DNA of 64,000 nt, taken from the NCBI RefSeq assembly GCF_003008595.1, contig NZ_CP027669.1:3472001-3536000 (forward strand). The letters run 5' to 3'. Under the pieces are notes generated by a model. It searched no databases. It was not told the DNA's origin and was given only the letters and a program-made list of their open reading frames with translations. Positions 49,614 through 57,681 of this stretch are shown here, piece after piece; positions within the stretch are counted from its first letter, which is position 1; each line of letters opens with the position of its first letter. A program made the translations under genes and the position numbers. This DNA is from Simplicispira suum (GTDB taxonomy: Bacteria; Pseudomonadota; Gammaproteobacteria; Burkholderiales; Burkholderiaceae_C).

Positions 49614-50303
49614 CTATGCATCCGCCCACATGCGCAGCAGGTTGTGGTACGTGCCGGTCAGACCCACCACGGCGCTGTCGCTCTCTCCCACACGCTGGCG
49701 CAGGCGCAGCAAATCCATGTCCATGGCAAACAGCAGTTGACGCTGCTCGGTGCTGCGTACCATGCTTTGCACCCAGAAAAAACTGGCGATGCGGGCGCCG
49801 CGCGTCACCGGGGTCACCTGGTGCACCGTGGAGCCGGGGTAGAGTATGGCGTCGCCAGCAGGCAGCTTGATGCGCTGGTCGCCGCCGGGGCCGGCAATCA
49901 GCAGTTCGCCGCCGTCGTATTCCTCAGGGTCGCTGAAAAAAACGGTGCACGAAAGGTCGCTGCGCACCCATTCGCCCGTGGCCTGCGAGCGCAGCACGGC
50001 GCCATCGACATGGGCGCCGTAGAAGTTGGAGTCCCCGCTGTAGCGATTGAAGAGCGGGTTGAAGATCTTGCGCGGCAATGCGGCCGAGAAAAATAGCGCG
50101 TCGCGCTGCAAAGCCGCCAGTACGAGGGGGCGCAGTGCGCTGGCCGCATCGCTGGTTTGCGCCAATTGCTGATTGCGCTTGTGCGACAGCGCCTGGGTGC
50201 CGGCGCTGGTGCGCCCGTCCACCCAGGGCGCGTCGTCTGCCAGCAGGCCACGGGCTTGTGCGACTTCTTCTGCGGTCAGCAGGTTCTTGAGGTGCAAAAA
50301 CAT
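49614..50303 (-). CDS. piuC: Fe(II)/2-oxoglutarate-dependent PKHD-type hydroxylase (PiuC-like)
   Basis: A 229-residue dioxygenase. GAHVDGA supplies the His-x-Asp iron ligands, STVHQVTPVTRGAR the distal His and the 2-oxoglutarate-binding Arg. FNRYSGDSNFYGAHVD is diagnostic for the PiuC/YbiX group. In Pseudomonas and E. coli relatives this gene sits beside a catecholate siderophore receptor (PiuA/Fiu), as here with only 14 bp between the receptor stop and its start. Its substrate is not established to my knowledge. Confidence 0.92.
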   Translation of the reverse strand: MFLHLKNLLTAEEVAQARGLLADDAPWVDGRTSAGTQALSHKRNQQLAQTSDAASALRPLVLAALQRDALFFSAALPRKIFNPLFNRYSGDSNFYGAHVDGAVLRSQATGEWVRSDLSCTVFFSDPEEYDGGELLIAGPGGDQRIKLPAGDAILYPGSTVHQVTPVTRGARIASFFWVQSMVRSTEQRQLLFAMDMDLLRLRQRVGESDSAVVGLTGTYHNLLRMWADA

Positions 50304-50317
50304 GGCCTGGGATTTAC

Positions 50318-52558
50318 TTAGAAGCGCGTCTTGAGCGTCAGTTGTGCGGAACGGCCTGCGCCCGGCGCGTAAAAACCGCGATACAGCGTGTCTGCGTAGA
50401 GCTTGTTGCTGAGGTTGGTCACGTTGAGCTTGATGGTCGTCTTGTCGTTCACGGTGTATTCCAGCATGGCGTCGAACACCGCGAAACTGTCGGCCGTGAC
50501 CGCGCGCTGGCCTTCAGGGTTCTGCTCGCCACGGTAGTTCACGCCCACGCCGAGGCGCCACTGCGGCGCCACGGCATAGGTGCTCCAGAGGCTGCCGCTG
50601 TGGCGCGGGGTCAGGCCTGGCCGGTCGCCCTTGACCTGCGCGCCGCCGCCATTACCTGCGAGTACCACGTTGCTCTCGTCAATCTTGGCGCTCGGGATCC
50701 AGGTGTGGTTGAAGAACACTTCCCACTTGGGCGTGATGCGGCCCGCCAGGTTGAACTCCATACCGGCGGCGTGGCGCTTGCCCGACAGCAGTTCCTGCGC
50801 GGCCGCCGAATCGGGGTCGGTGTTGCGCTCGTTGTATTTCTCGCTGTAGAAGGCCGCCACGCCCAGCAGCGCGCGTTTGTCAAACAGATCGAACTTGCCG
50901 CCGATTTCGAAGTTGCGGCTTTTTTCGGGCGGCGTTTGCGCGGTGCGCTGGGTACGGTCGTTGAAGCTCAGGCCAAACTGGTAGGTGTCGCCCGAGGTGT
51001 TGTACGAAGTACCGTAGGAGGCGTAGTACGAGCTGGTCTCATTGGGCTGATAAATGACGCCGACGCGTGGGCTCCACAAGCCGTCCGAGCGCTCGTTCGA
51101 CAGCGCCGTCGGCGTGCGGTAAGACGCCTTGAAGTGGTCGTAGCGCAGACCGCCGAGCAGCTTGACGGTTTCGGTGATCGAGACGGTGTCTTGCGCATAC
51201 AAGCCGATGTTGCTTGCATCGAAGGTGTTGAAGGTCGGCTCGCCTCGCGGTGTCGGGCGAACAGCGCCGTCGTTGGGCGTGCCGACCGTGGTGCTGGGCA
51301 TGCTGCCGGTACCGGTGTAGCGTTGGTCACGCTTGGCATCGTCGTGGTACAGGTCCACGCCGGCGATGAGCGCGTGCTTGCGGCCACCCCAGTTGAAGGT
51401 GTTGGTGTAGTCGCTTTGCAACTGCGTCAGGTTGCTGATGCCCAGACGTCCCTTGGCCGAGCGCGTCATCACGGTGCTGTCGTTGAGATTGTCCTGCGTG
51501 GTGCCGGGGGCAAAGCGCACCGCGCTGGCGAGCAGGTCGCGCTCATAGCGGCCATGGCGCAAGCGCGTTTTGAGCTCGCCGTTGTCGTCAAAGCGGTGCG
51601 TGTGTGCCAGCGTGACGTACTGCGCCGAGGTGTCGAGCTTGTCGCTTGCGAGGCCGTAGTAGTTGCGCGCCGACAGCGAAGGCACGAGCTTGCCGTCGTT
51701 GAGGAACCAGGGGTGGTTGTAGAGCGGCCGTCCCTCAATATCGAGCGAATACAGGCCGATCGAGAACTCGTCGCGCGTGCCAACGCCCCAGCTGTAGGTC
51801 GGCGCAATGCCAAGCTTGCGTTGTTTGGCGCCGAAGTTTTTCTCGTCGTGCACCAGTGCGTTGAGGCGAAACGCTGCGTTTTCGCCAGTGAGGAAGTTGA
51901 AGTCGCCCGTCAGCCGGTTTTCCTGGCCAGTGCCCAGGGTGTAGCTGATTTCATGCTGGTTCATCAGCAGCGGCATCTTGTTGACCTGGTTCACCACGCC
52001 GCCGGTGGAGCCCTTGCCAAACAGCATCGAGGCTGAGCCCTTGAGCACTTCGACGCTGTCGTTGTTGAAGGTATCGCGCTCGTAGAGCGGCGCGTCCTTC
52101 ATGCCATCCACATAGATGTCGCCTGCCTGGCCGAGCGAGAAGCCGCGCAGGCGGATGTCCTCTTCGCCGGTTTCACCGGCCTGGAACGTGACGCCGGCCG
52201 TGCTGCGCAGCACGTCGCGGAAGTCGTCCTGGTTGCGGTCGGCCATGAGCCGCTCGGTGAACACGGTCACGCTTTGCGGAATGTCGCGCAGCGCCTGCTT
52301 GCCCTTGCCGATGGTCGTGGTCGCAGGCTTGAGCGTGTCCTTGTTCTGGATTTCCGCGCTTTCCTTGACGGTGACTGTGGGCAGCTGGCCGCTGACGGCA
52401 GGCGCAGACTGGGCCCAGCTTCCCACGGAAGCGAGCAGCATCAGCGCGCCCAGGGGAATCAGGGCCTTGTCCGAGGTGCAGGGTGCTGCTGCATCGGTTG
52501 GAAAAAGCGCAGAGATGCGCGGTGTGCTGTGAGCTGTCAAAGGATTCTCCCGTTGCAA
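50318..52558 (-). CDS. TonB-dependent catecholate siderophore receptor (Fiu/PiuA type)
   Basis: A 746-residue outer-membrane receptor. A long N-terminal region includes the hydrophobic signal segment ALIPLGALMLLASVGSWAQS; the TonB-box region and plug domain (about 80-190) contain IPQSVTVFTERLM, RGFSLGQAGDIYVDGMKD and EVLKGSASMLFGKGSTGGVV. The 22-strand barrel ends in Phe (SAQLTLKTRF). The sequence and the piuC neighbour point to Fiu/PiuA-type receptors of catecholate iron complexes. A Fur-box-like site lies about 100 bp upstream. Confidence 0.93.
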   Translation of the reverse strand: MQRENPLTAHSTPRISALFPTDAAAPCTSDKALIPLGALMLLASVGSWAQSAPAVSGQLPTVTVKESAEIQNKDTLKPATTTIGKGKQALRDIPQSVTVFTERLMADRNQDDFRDVLRSTAGVTFQAGETGEEDIRLRGFSLGQAGDIYVDGMKDAPLYERDTFNNDSVEVLKGSASMLFGKGSTGGVVNQVNKMPLLMNQHEISYTLGTGQENRLTGDFNFLTGENAAFRLNALVHDEKNFGAKQRKLGIAPTYSWGVGTRDEFSIGLYSLDIEGRPLYNHPWFLNDGKLVPSLSARNYYGLASDKLDTSAQYVTLAHTHRFDDNGELKTRLRHGRYERDLLASAVRFAPGTTQDNLNDSTVMTRSAKGRLGISNLTQLQSDYTNTFNWGGRKHALIAGVDLYHDDAKRDQRYTGTGSMPSTTVGTPNDGAVRPTPRGEPTFNTFDASNIGLYAQDTVSITETVKLLGGLRYDHFKASYRTPTALSNERSDGLWSPRVGVIYQPNETSSYYASYGTSYNTSGDTYQFGLSFNDRTQRTAQTPPEKSRNFEIGGKFDLFDKRALLGVAAFYSEKYNERNTDPDSAAAQELLSGKRHAAGMEFNLAGRITPKWEVFFNHTWIPSAKIDESNVVLAGNGGGAQVKGDRPGLTPRHSGSLWSTYAVAPQWRLGVGVNYRGEQNPEGQRAVTADSFAVFDAMLEYTVNDKTTIKLNVTNLSNKLYADTLYRGFYAPGAGRSAQLTLKTRF

Positions 52559-52660
52559 TGTGACTCGAACCTGCGGGCACGCGAACGTGCGCCAAGAGCA
52601 AGAAGCAGTGGCTGGGGAAAACCGTGGCTGTGCCTCGAAACAGCGATTTATTCTAAGTCA

Positions 52661-52681
52661 AATAAGAGTCATTCTCGTTCG
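52661..52681 (-). promoter_or_regulatory. Fur box upstream of the siderophore receptor gene
   Basis: On the minus strand GCGAACGAGAATGACTCTTA with the following TT matches the Fur pattern at most positions (GAGAATGA then TCTTATT). It lies about 100 bp above the receptor start. Confidence 0.65.
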
Positions 52682-52722
52682 CAATGGAGAAAAATGAACT
52701 GTAGCCCTGTCGGCATCCAGCA

Positions 52723-52748
52723 ACAAAAAAGCCGGCAGCAGCCGGCTT
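52723..52748 (-). terminator. Terminator after the SWIB-domain gene
   Basis: On the minus strand AAGCCGGC, loop TGCT and GCCGGCTT are followed by TTTT and G. It lies just after the stop codon of the SWIB gene at 52769. Confidence 0.9.
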
Positions 52749-52768
52749 CGGAGCAGACGCGACGCGCC

Positions 52769-53080
52769 TTACTTGACGTGCTTGCCAATCAGGCCGGCCA
52801 TCTCGAACATGGACACTTGGGGCTTGCCAAAGACTTCCTTGAGCTTGGCGTCCGCATTGATCATGCGCTTGTTGGTAGCGTCCTGCAGGTTGTGCGCCTT
52901 GATGTAGACCCACAGCTTGCTGATGATTTCGGTGCGCGGCAGAGGCGCGGAGCCGACGACGGCAGCCAATGCAGGGCTCGGCGTCAAAGCCTTCATGAAT
53001 GCTGCGTTGGGAGTGCGCTTCTTGGCGGGAGCGGCCTTGGTGGCGCCGGCAGCGGCCGGGGCTTTTTTTGCAGTTGCCAT
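52769..53080 (-). CDS. SWIB/MDM2-domain protein with basic N-terminal tail
   Basis: A 103-residue protein from the ATG at 53080. The first 25 residues are Lys/Ala-rich (MATAKKAPAAAGATKAAPAK), like histone or nucleoid-protein tails. Residues about 30-103 form a SWIB domain (PLPRTEIISKLWVYIKAHNL, then LKEVFGKPQVSMFEMAGLI), a fold best known from eukaryotic chromatin remodellers and p53-binding proteins. Bacterial copies occur in Betaproteobacteria and Chlamydiae; DNA-associated roles are suspected. It is a single-gene unit with its own terminator. Confidence 0.92.
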   Translation of the reverse strand: MATAKKAPAAAGATKAAPAKKRTPNAAFMKALTPSPALAAVVGSAPLPRTEIISKLWVYIKAHNLQDATNKRMINADAKLKEVFGKPQVSMFEMAGLIGKHVK

Positions 53081-53221
53081 GTTGGTTTTTTCCTGGTTGG
53101 GAGTATTCAATGGACCAGCGAAAATCCGTTTCTCCACTGGCAGGGGGATGCTACTGGCAAAAAAACGGCTTTCCAAGCTGCGACCGAGGTTTTTTTGCTT
53201 CAGGCTGTAGCCTGAGAGGCT

Positions 53222-54034
53222 TTAGCGGCATTCTTGCTGGCTGTTGACGATGCGTTTGAGCGCCTCGGCATCCAGAATGCGCACATGGCGCTGTTTGACT
53301 TCAACAATGCCATCGTCGACAAACTTCGAGAAGGTGCGACTGACCGTTTCCAGTTTGAGCCCCAGGTAGCTGCCGATTTCCTCGCGTGTCATCCGCAGCA
53401 CCAGCTCGGTCTGCGAGAAGCCGCGAGCGTGCAGGCGCTGCACCAGGTTGAGCAAAAATGCGGCCAGGCGCTCTTCGGCGCGCATGCTGCCCAGCAGCAG
53501 CATGACGCCATGCTCGCGCACGATCTCGCGGCTCATGATCTTGTGCACGTGGTGCTGCAGGGCGTTGACCTCGCGCGAGATCTCCTCGATGCGGTCAAAC
53601 GGCATCACGCAGACTTCGGCGTCTTCCAGCGCTACCGCGTCGCAACTGTGGTGGTCATTGACGATGCCATCGAGCCCGATGATCTCGCCGGCCATTTGAA
53701 AGCCGGTCACCTGATCGCGCCCATCCTCCGTAGCCACGCAGGTCTTGAAGAATCCTGTGCGAATCGCGTAGAGCGAGGTGAAGGCTTCACCGTTGCGAAA
53801 CAAGGAGCCACCGCGCTTGATTTTGCGCCGTACCGCCACGACATCATCCACGCGCTCCATCTGTTCGCTGGTGAGTCCGACGGGCAGACACAGTTCGCGC
53901 AGGTTGCAGTTGGAGCAGGCGACACGTATTGTTTGTTGCGCGTCGTGAGCCGCGAGGTGTCCGGATGCGCCCCCATCGGGTGGCGGCTTTGCCGCAGAGG
54001 TTTTGCGGACCGTAGGAGTGCTGGATGCTGACAT
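53222..54034 (-). CDS. fnr: Oxygen-responsive regulator FNR
   Basis: A 270-residue Crp/Fnr protein. Cys40, Cys43 and Cys49 (ACSNCNLRELC) and a later Cys in HHSCDAVAL are the four ligands of the oxygen-labile 4Fe-4S cluster. The cyclic-nucleotide-like beta roll is followed by the DNA-binding helix EEIGSYLGLKLETVSRTFSK, whose E-x-x-S-R pattern reads TTGAT half sites. The N-terminus is about 20 residues longer than E. coli FNR. It is divergent from hemN, with an FNR box in the shared 124-bp gap. Confidence 0.95.
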   Translation of the reverse strand: MSASSTPTVRKTSAAKPPPDGGASGHLAAHDAQQTIRVACSNCNLRELCLPVGLTSEQMERVDDVVAVRRKIKRGGSLFRNGEAFTSLYAIRTGFFKTCVATEDGRDQVTGFQMAGEIIGLDGIVNDHHSCDAVALEDAEVCVMPFDRIEEISREVNALQHHVHKIMSREIVREHGVMLLLGSMRAEERLAAFLLNLVQRLHARGFSQTELVLRMTREEIGSYLGLKLETVSRTFSKFVDDGIVEVKQRHVRILDAEALKRIVNSQQECR

Positions 54035-54094
54035 ACATCAAATTATGAACGATGGCCGGATTTCCCTTTAAATCCGGTCGGTGACTGTTGCTTC

Positions 54095-54108
54095 TTGATT
54101 TTGGTCAA
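54095..54108 (+). promoter_or_regulatory. FNR box between fnr and hemN
   Basis: TTGATTTTGGTCAA matches TTGAT-N4-ATCAA in 9 of 10 fixed bases. It is 50 bp before the hemN start, in a position suited to activation of hemN under low oxygen; it could also act on fnr. Confidence 0.85.
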
Positions 54109-54158
54109 GTGAGCAGGCGCCGCTCTCAGGCACAGTTGCCAGCTCTCCAGGAGAATCC

Positions 54159-55541
54159 ATGACCGTTGCCACGCCCGAACTGCTGACCCGTTTCGATGTC
54201 TCCGGTCCGCGCTACACCTCTTACCCGACCGCGGACCGTTTCGTCGAGGCTTTTGGCGAAGACGATTACGTACTGGCACTCAAACAGCGCCACCTTGGCA
54301 GCGCCGCCAAGGCGATGCCTTTGTCCTTGTATGTGCACATTCCGTTTTGCGAGTCGCTTTGCTATTACTGCGCCTGCAACAAGATCATCACCAAGCACCA
54401 TGATCGGGCCGATGTTTACCTGCGCTATTTGAGCCGTGAGGTGGATCTGCACACGGCGCATTGTGGTTCTGGCCAGATCGTGAGCCAATTGCATCTGGGC
54501 GGCGGCACCCCCACCTTTCTGTCCGACGACGGCTTGCGTGAGCTGATGGACACCTTGCGCCGAAGTTTTACGCTGGTGGCGGGTGGGGAGTATTCGATCG
54601 AAGTTGACCCACGCACGGTGGACGCCGGGCGCCTCAAGGTGCTGGCGGAACTGGGCTTCAACCGCCTGAGTTTCGGTGTCCAGGATTTCGACCCTGAAGT
54701 CCAGAAGGCGGTACACCGCATTCAGCCCGCAGAGCAGGTGTTTGCACTCGTGGAATCGGCGCGTTCCATAGGGTTCGATTCCATCAACGTAGACCTGATC
54801 TACGGTCTTCCCAAGCAGACGCCCGACTCGTTCGACCGCACCCTAGCGCAGGTCAACGAATTGCGACCGGACCGCATTGCGCTCTACGCTTACGCGCATC
54901 TGCCCGAGCGGTTCAAGCCGCAGCGCCGCATTGTCTGGGCAGATTTGCCCATGGCCTCGGCCAAGGTGTCCATGCTTTCGCGTTCGCTCGACGCTTTCAT
55001 CGAAGCCGGCTATGTCTATGTGGGCATGGACCACTTTGCTTTGCCCGATGATGCGCTGGCCGTCGCCAAGCGCCAGGGACGACTGCACCGCAATTTTCAG
55101 GGTTACAGCACGCAACCAGACTGCGACCTCATTGCACTTGGGGTATCTGCCATTGGCCGAGTGGGTGCCACCTACAGCCAGAACGCCAAGACGCTCGAAG
55201 AATATTACGACCTGCTGAACCAAGGCCACTTGCCGATCGTGCGCGGCCTGGCGCTGTCGCGAGACGATCTGGTTCGCCGCGCGGTGATCATGGCGCTGAT
55301 GTGTCAGGGCGAGCTGAACATCGAGTCGGTGGAGCAGTCGTGGCTGATTGATTTCCGCCAATACTTCGCTCGCGAACTTGAGCAGCTCGCTGAAATGGAA
55401 CAACAGGGCCTGGTGGAGCTGAGTACGGAAGGCGTCCAGGTCACAGCCATGGGCTGGTATTTTGTACGCGGAATTGCCATGGTGTTCGACCGTTACCTAC
55501 AGTCCGACCGCAATCGAGCGCGCTTCTCGCGCATCATCTGA
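54159..55541 (+). CDS. hemN: Oxygen-independent coproporphyrinogen III oxidase
   Basis: A 460-residue radical-SAM enzyme. HIPFCESLCYYCACNK holds the CxxxCxxC cluster ligands plus the additional HemN-specific Cys. GGGTPTFL is the SAM-binding motif and SFGVQDFDPEVQKAVHRIQP is typical. It decarboxylates coproporphyrinogen III without oxygen in heme synthesis. The FNR box upstream and divergent fnr gene indicate anaerobic control. The stop codon is 1 bp from the GTG start of the next gene, so the two are coupled. Confidence 0.97.
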   Translation: MTVATPELLTRFDVSGPRYTSYPTADRFVEAFGEDDYVLALKQRHLGSAAKAMPLSLYVHIPFCESLCYYCACNKIITKHHDRADVYLRYLSREVDLHTAHCGSGQIVSQLHLGGGTPTFLSDDGLRELMDTLRRSFTLVAGGEYSIEVDPRTVDAGRLKVLAELGFNRLSFGVQDFDPEVQKAVHRIQPAEQVFALVESARSIGFDSINVDLIYGLPKQTPDSFDRTLAQVNELRPDRIALYAYAHLPERFKPQRRIVWADLPMASAKVSMLSRSLDAFIEAGYVYVGMDHFALPDDALAVAKRQGRLHRNFQGYSTQPDCDLIALGVSAIGRVGATYSQNAKTLEEYYDLLNQGHLPIVRGLALSRDDLVRRAVIMALMCQGELNIESVEQSWLIDFRQYFARELEQLAEMEQQGLVELSTEGVQVTAMGWYFVRGIAMVFDRYLQSDRNRARFSRII

Positions 55542-55542
55542 C

Positions 55543-56274
55543 GTGCTGGGCGCGCTGGCCTGGACTGCGCTGGCGATGGGCCTGGTGGGCGGCTCGCACT
55601 GCCTGGTCATGTGCGCAGCCCCTTGCAGTGCCGTGGTCCAGGTGGGCGCGCGCGTTGCGCCGGCCTTAACGGCCACCGAGCAAGTTGTTGACTGGCACCC
55701 AAGCGGAGGCGTCGCCTTGCGCCGATTGCTCGCCTATCACCTCGGTCGCCTGGCGGGATATTCCAGTGCAGGTGCGGCAGTGGCCGTGGCGATGCAGAGC
55801 TTTTCCTGGGTCACTCAGCAGGCACATGCCATGCGTTCGGCCTGGACGTTCATGCACGTCGCTGTACTGGCATGGGGCCTGATGATGCTCCTTTTGGCGC
55901 GCCAGCCTGCCTGGGTGGAGTCTGCAGGCCGCGCCCTCTGGACCCGCGTTCGCCCCCTGATCGGTGCACCAGGCGGCGTATTTGTCACCGGTTTTCTGTG
56001 GGCCTTGATGCCTTGCGGATTGTTGTATTCGGCATTGCTGGTAGCGGCTTTGAGCGGTGGTCCGGTCCAGGGGGCCATCACCATGGCCTTGTTTGCTGCC
56101 GGCAGTGGTGTGTGGCTGATTGTCGGACCCTGGGCATGGCTTGGGTTGCGCCAGCGACTCAACCGTGCGCGCGCCGACTGGGGGACGCGCCTGGGCGGGC
56201 TCCTGTTGTGTGGTGTGGCCGGATGGGCGCTTTGGCACGATCTCGTGGTCCGCCCATCGCTCATTTGTCAATAG
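55543..56274 (+). CDS. SafE/TauE-like (HupE-related) membrane protein
   Basis: A 243-residue protein from a GTG at 55543; no good ribosome binding site is seen, so coupling to hemN is likely. About six membrane helices are present. GLVGGSHCLVMCAAPC and ALMPCGLLYSALLVAALSG carry repeated Cys/Pro motifs typical of the sulfite exporter TauE/SafE group often found beside cytochrome cbb3 oxidase and copper-handling genes. Those motifs suggest metal or thiol handling. No cco genes are in the window. Confidence 0.8.
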   Translation: MLGALAWTALAMGLVGGSHCLVMCAAPCSAVVQVGARVAPALTATEQVVDWHPSGGVALRRLLAYHLGRLAGYSSAGAAVAVAMQSFSWVTQQAHAMRSAWTFMHVAVLAWGLMMLLLARQPAWVESAGRALWTRVRPLIGAPGGVFVTGFLWALMPCGLLYSALLVAALSGGPVQGAITMALFAAGSGVWLIVGPWAWLGLRQRLNRARADWGTRLGGLLLCGVAGWALWHDLVVRPSLICQ

Positions 56275-56394
56275 CAAAGTATCCGCACCGCTGTTGCGCT
56301 GGCGCCGCAGTTGGAGGACAAACGAGCGACATTTTGGTTTTTGTCGCCTGATAATGGGTCTCATATCACCCGTCCTTGGCGGGAAGGCCTTTCG

Positions 56395-57681
56395 GTGAGC
56401 ACCTTCGTTGTCATCCCCATCGACCAACTGCGCGTTGGCATGTTTATCCAGCTCGATCTCGGGTGGATGCAGCATCCGTTTCCGGTGGGAAGCTTTCGTG
56501 TTTCTTCAGAGGCGCAGATTGATACTTTGCGCAGCCTCGATTTAAAGAGCATCCGCTACCTGCCGGCCAAGAGCGATCTGGAATTTCAACAACGGGCGAC
56601 GCCAGATGAAATCGAACCAGCGGATCGGACAGAAAAAGCATCTGCGGCCTTGCGCCCCGCGCGCAGCGACGAGATCAACGTGCTCAAGGCTCAATTGCAG
56701 GCGCAGCACGACGCCCTGGCTGCATGCGATCAACGCTTTCTTTCCGCCACCCGTACGTGTTTGCGCCTCGGTCCAATGGCTGACAAGGAGCCTTCAGAGG
56801 CCCGATCGCAGGGCGAGTCTTTGGTGGGTGGCTGTGTCGATGAGCTGCTGGTCAATGGGGAATCGGTGATTCGGCTGCTCTCTGAAGGGGTAGGCGAACG
56901 CAACGTGTTGCACCCCGTCAACGTGATGGTTCTCAGCCTGCTTCTGGGCAAGGCCCAGGGCGTGGGTCCCGATGCGCTGCGCGAGATTGGCTTGACGGCC
57001 CTGTTTCATGATCTGGGCAAAACCCGCATGCCGGCGCACCAATGGGTGCGCACGGCAGACATGACGGCTGGCGATCTGCTCGGCTATCAGAAGCACGTGA
57101 GCCATTCGGTGGCCATCGCCCGGCGCATGGGTCTGCCTGTTTCCATCCTGAGGGGCATTGCAGAGCACCACGAAATGGCCGATGGAAGCGGGTTTCCTGA
57201 GGGGCTGCGTGGCGAAGCCATCGGCGGTGCCGCGCGCATCGTCGGATTGGTGAATTATTACGATCGCCTTTGCAATCCCATGCACGGCGCGCAGGCATTG
57301 ACGCCGCACGAAGCGCTGTCGCTCATGTTTGCCAAGCACAAGGCGAAGTTCGACGCACAGATTCTGGGTGTTTTCATTCGCATGATGGGCATTTATCCAC
57401 CCGGCTCGATCGTGCAGCTGGTCAACGACCGCTATGCCATCGTGGTGTCGGTTAATTCTTCTCGGCCGCTGCGCCCGCGGGTGGTAGTACACGATCCGGC
57501 AGTGCCCAAAGAAGAAGCGCTCATTCTTGACCTGGAAACGGTTCCCGAGCTTGGCATTCGTCGCAGCCTCAAGCCGACGCAGTTGCCGCGCGAGGCGCTG
57601 GACTACCTCTCACCGCGCAAGCGCATTTGTTACTTTTTTGAGCGCGCTGTCGATACGCAAGGCCTCAAGGCCAATCCGTGA
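56395..57681 (+). CDS. HD-GYP-domain c-di-GMP phosphodiesterase with DUF3391
   Basis: A 428-residue protein from the GTG at 56395, preceded by GGGAAGG. The N-terminal part (IDQLRVGMFIQLDLGWMQHPF) is DUF3391. The HD-GYP domain (about 165-345) has LFHDLGKTRMP, HVSHSVAIARRM and HHEMADGSGFPEGL; the GYP triplet is GFP here, a known variant. It should hydrolyse c-di-GMP to pGpG or GMP. It is cytoplasmic. Its stop overlaps the start of the next GGDEF-EAL gene (TGATG), so the two are made together. Confidence 0.92.
   Translation: MSTFVVIPIDQLRVGMFIQLDLGWMQHPFPVGSFRVSSEAQIDTLRSLDLKSIRYLPAKSDLEFQQRATPDEIEPADRTEKASAALRPARSDEINVLKAQLQAQHDALAACDQRFLSATRTCLRLGPMADKEPSEARSQGESLVGGCVDELLVNGESVIRLLSEGVGERNVLHPVNVMVLSLLLGKAQGVGPDALREIGLTALFHDLGKTRMPAHQWVRTADMTAGDLLGYQKHVSHSVAIARRMGLPVSILRGIAEHHEMADGSGFPEGLRGEAIGGAARIVGLVNYYDRLCNPMHGAQALTPHEALSLMFAKHKAKFDAQILGVFIRMMGIYPPGSIVQLVNDRYAIVVSVNSSRPLRPRVVVHDPAVPKEEALILDLETVPELGIRRSLKPTQLPREALDYLSPRKRICYFFERAVDTQGLKANP

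Noticed and set aside
53222..54034. fnr as a duplicated or damaged regulator given the second Crp/Fnr gene at 60291
   Set aside because: All four cluster cysteines and the DNA-recognition helix are intact; the second gene lacks cysteines and is a different subfamily.
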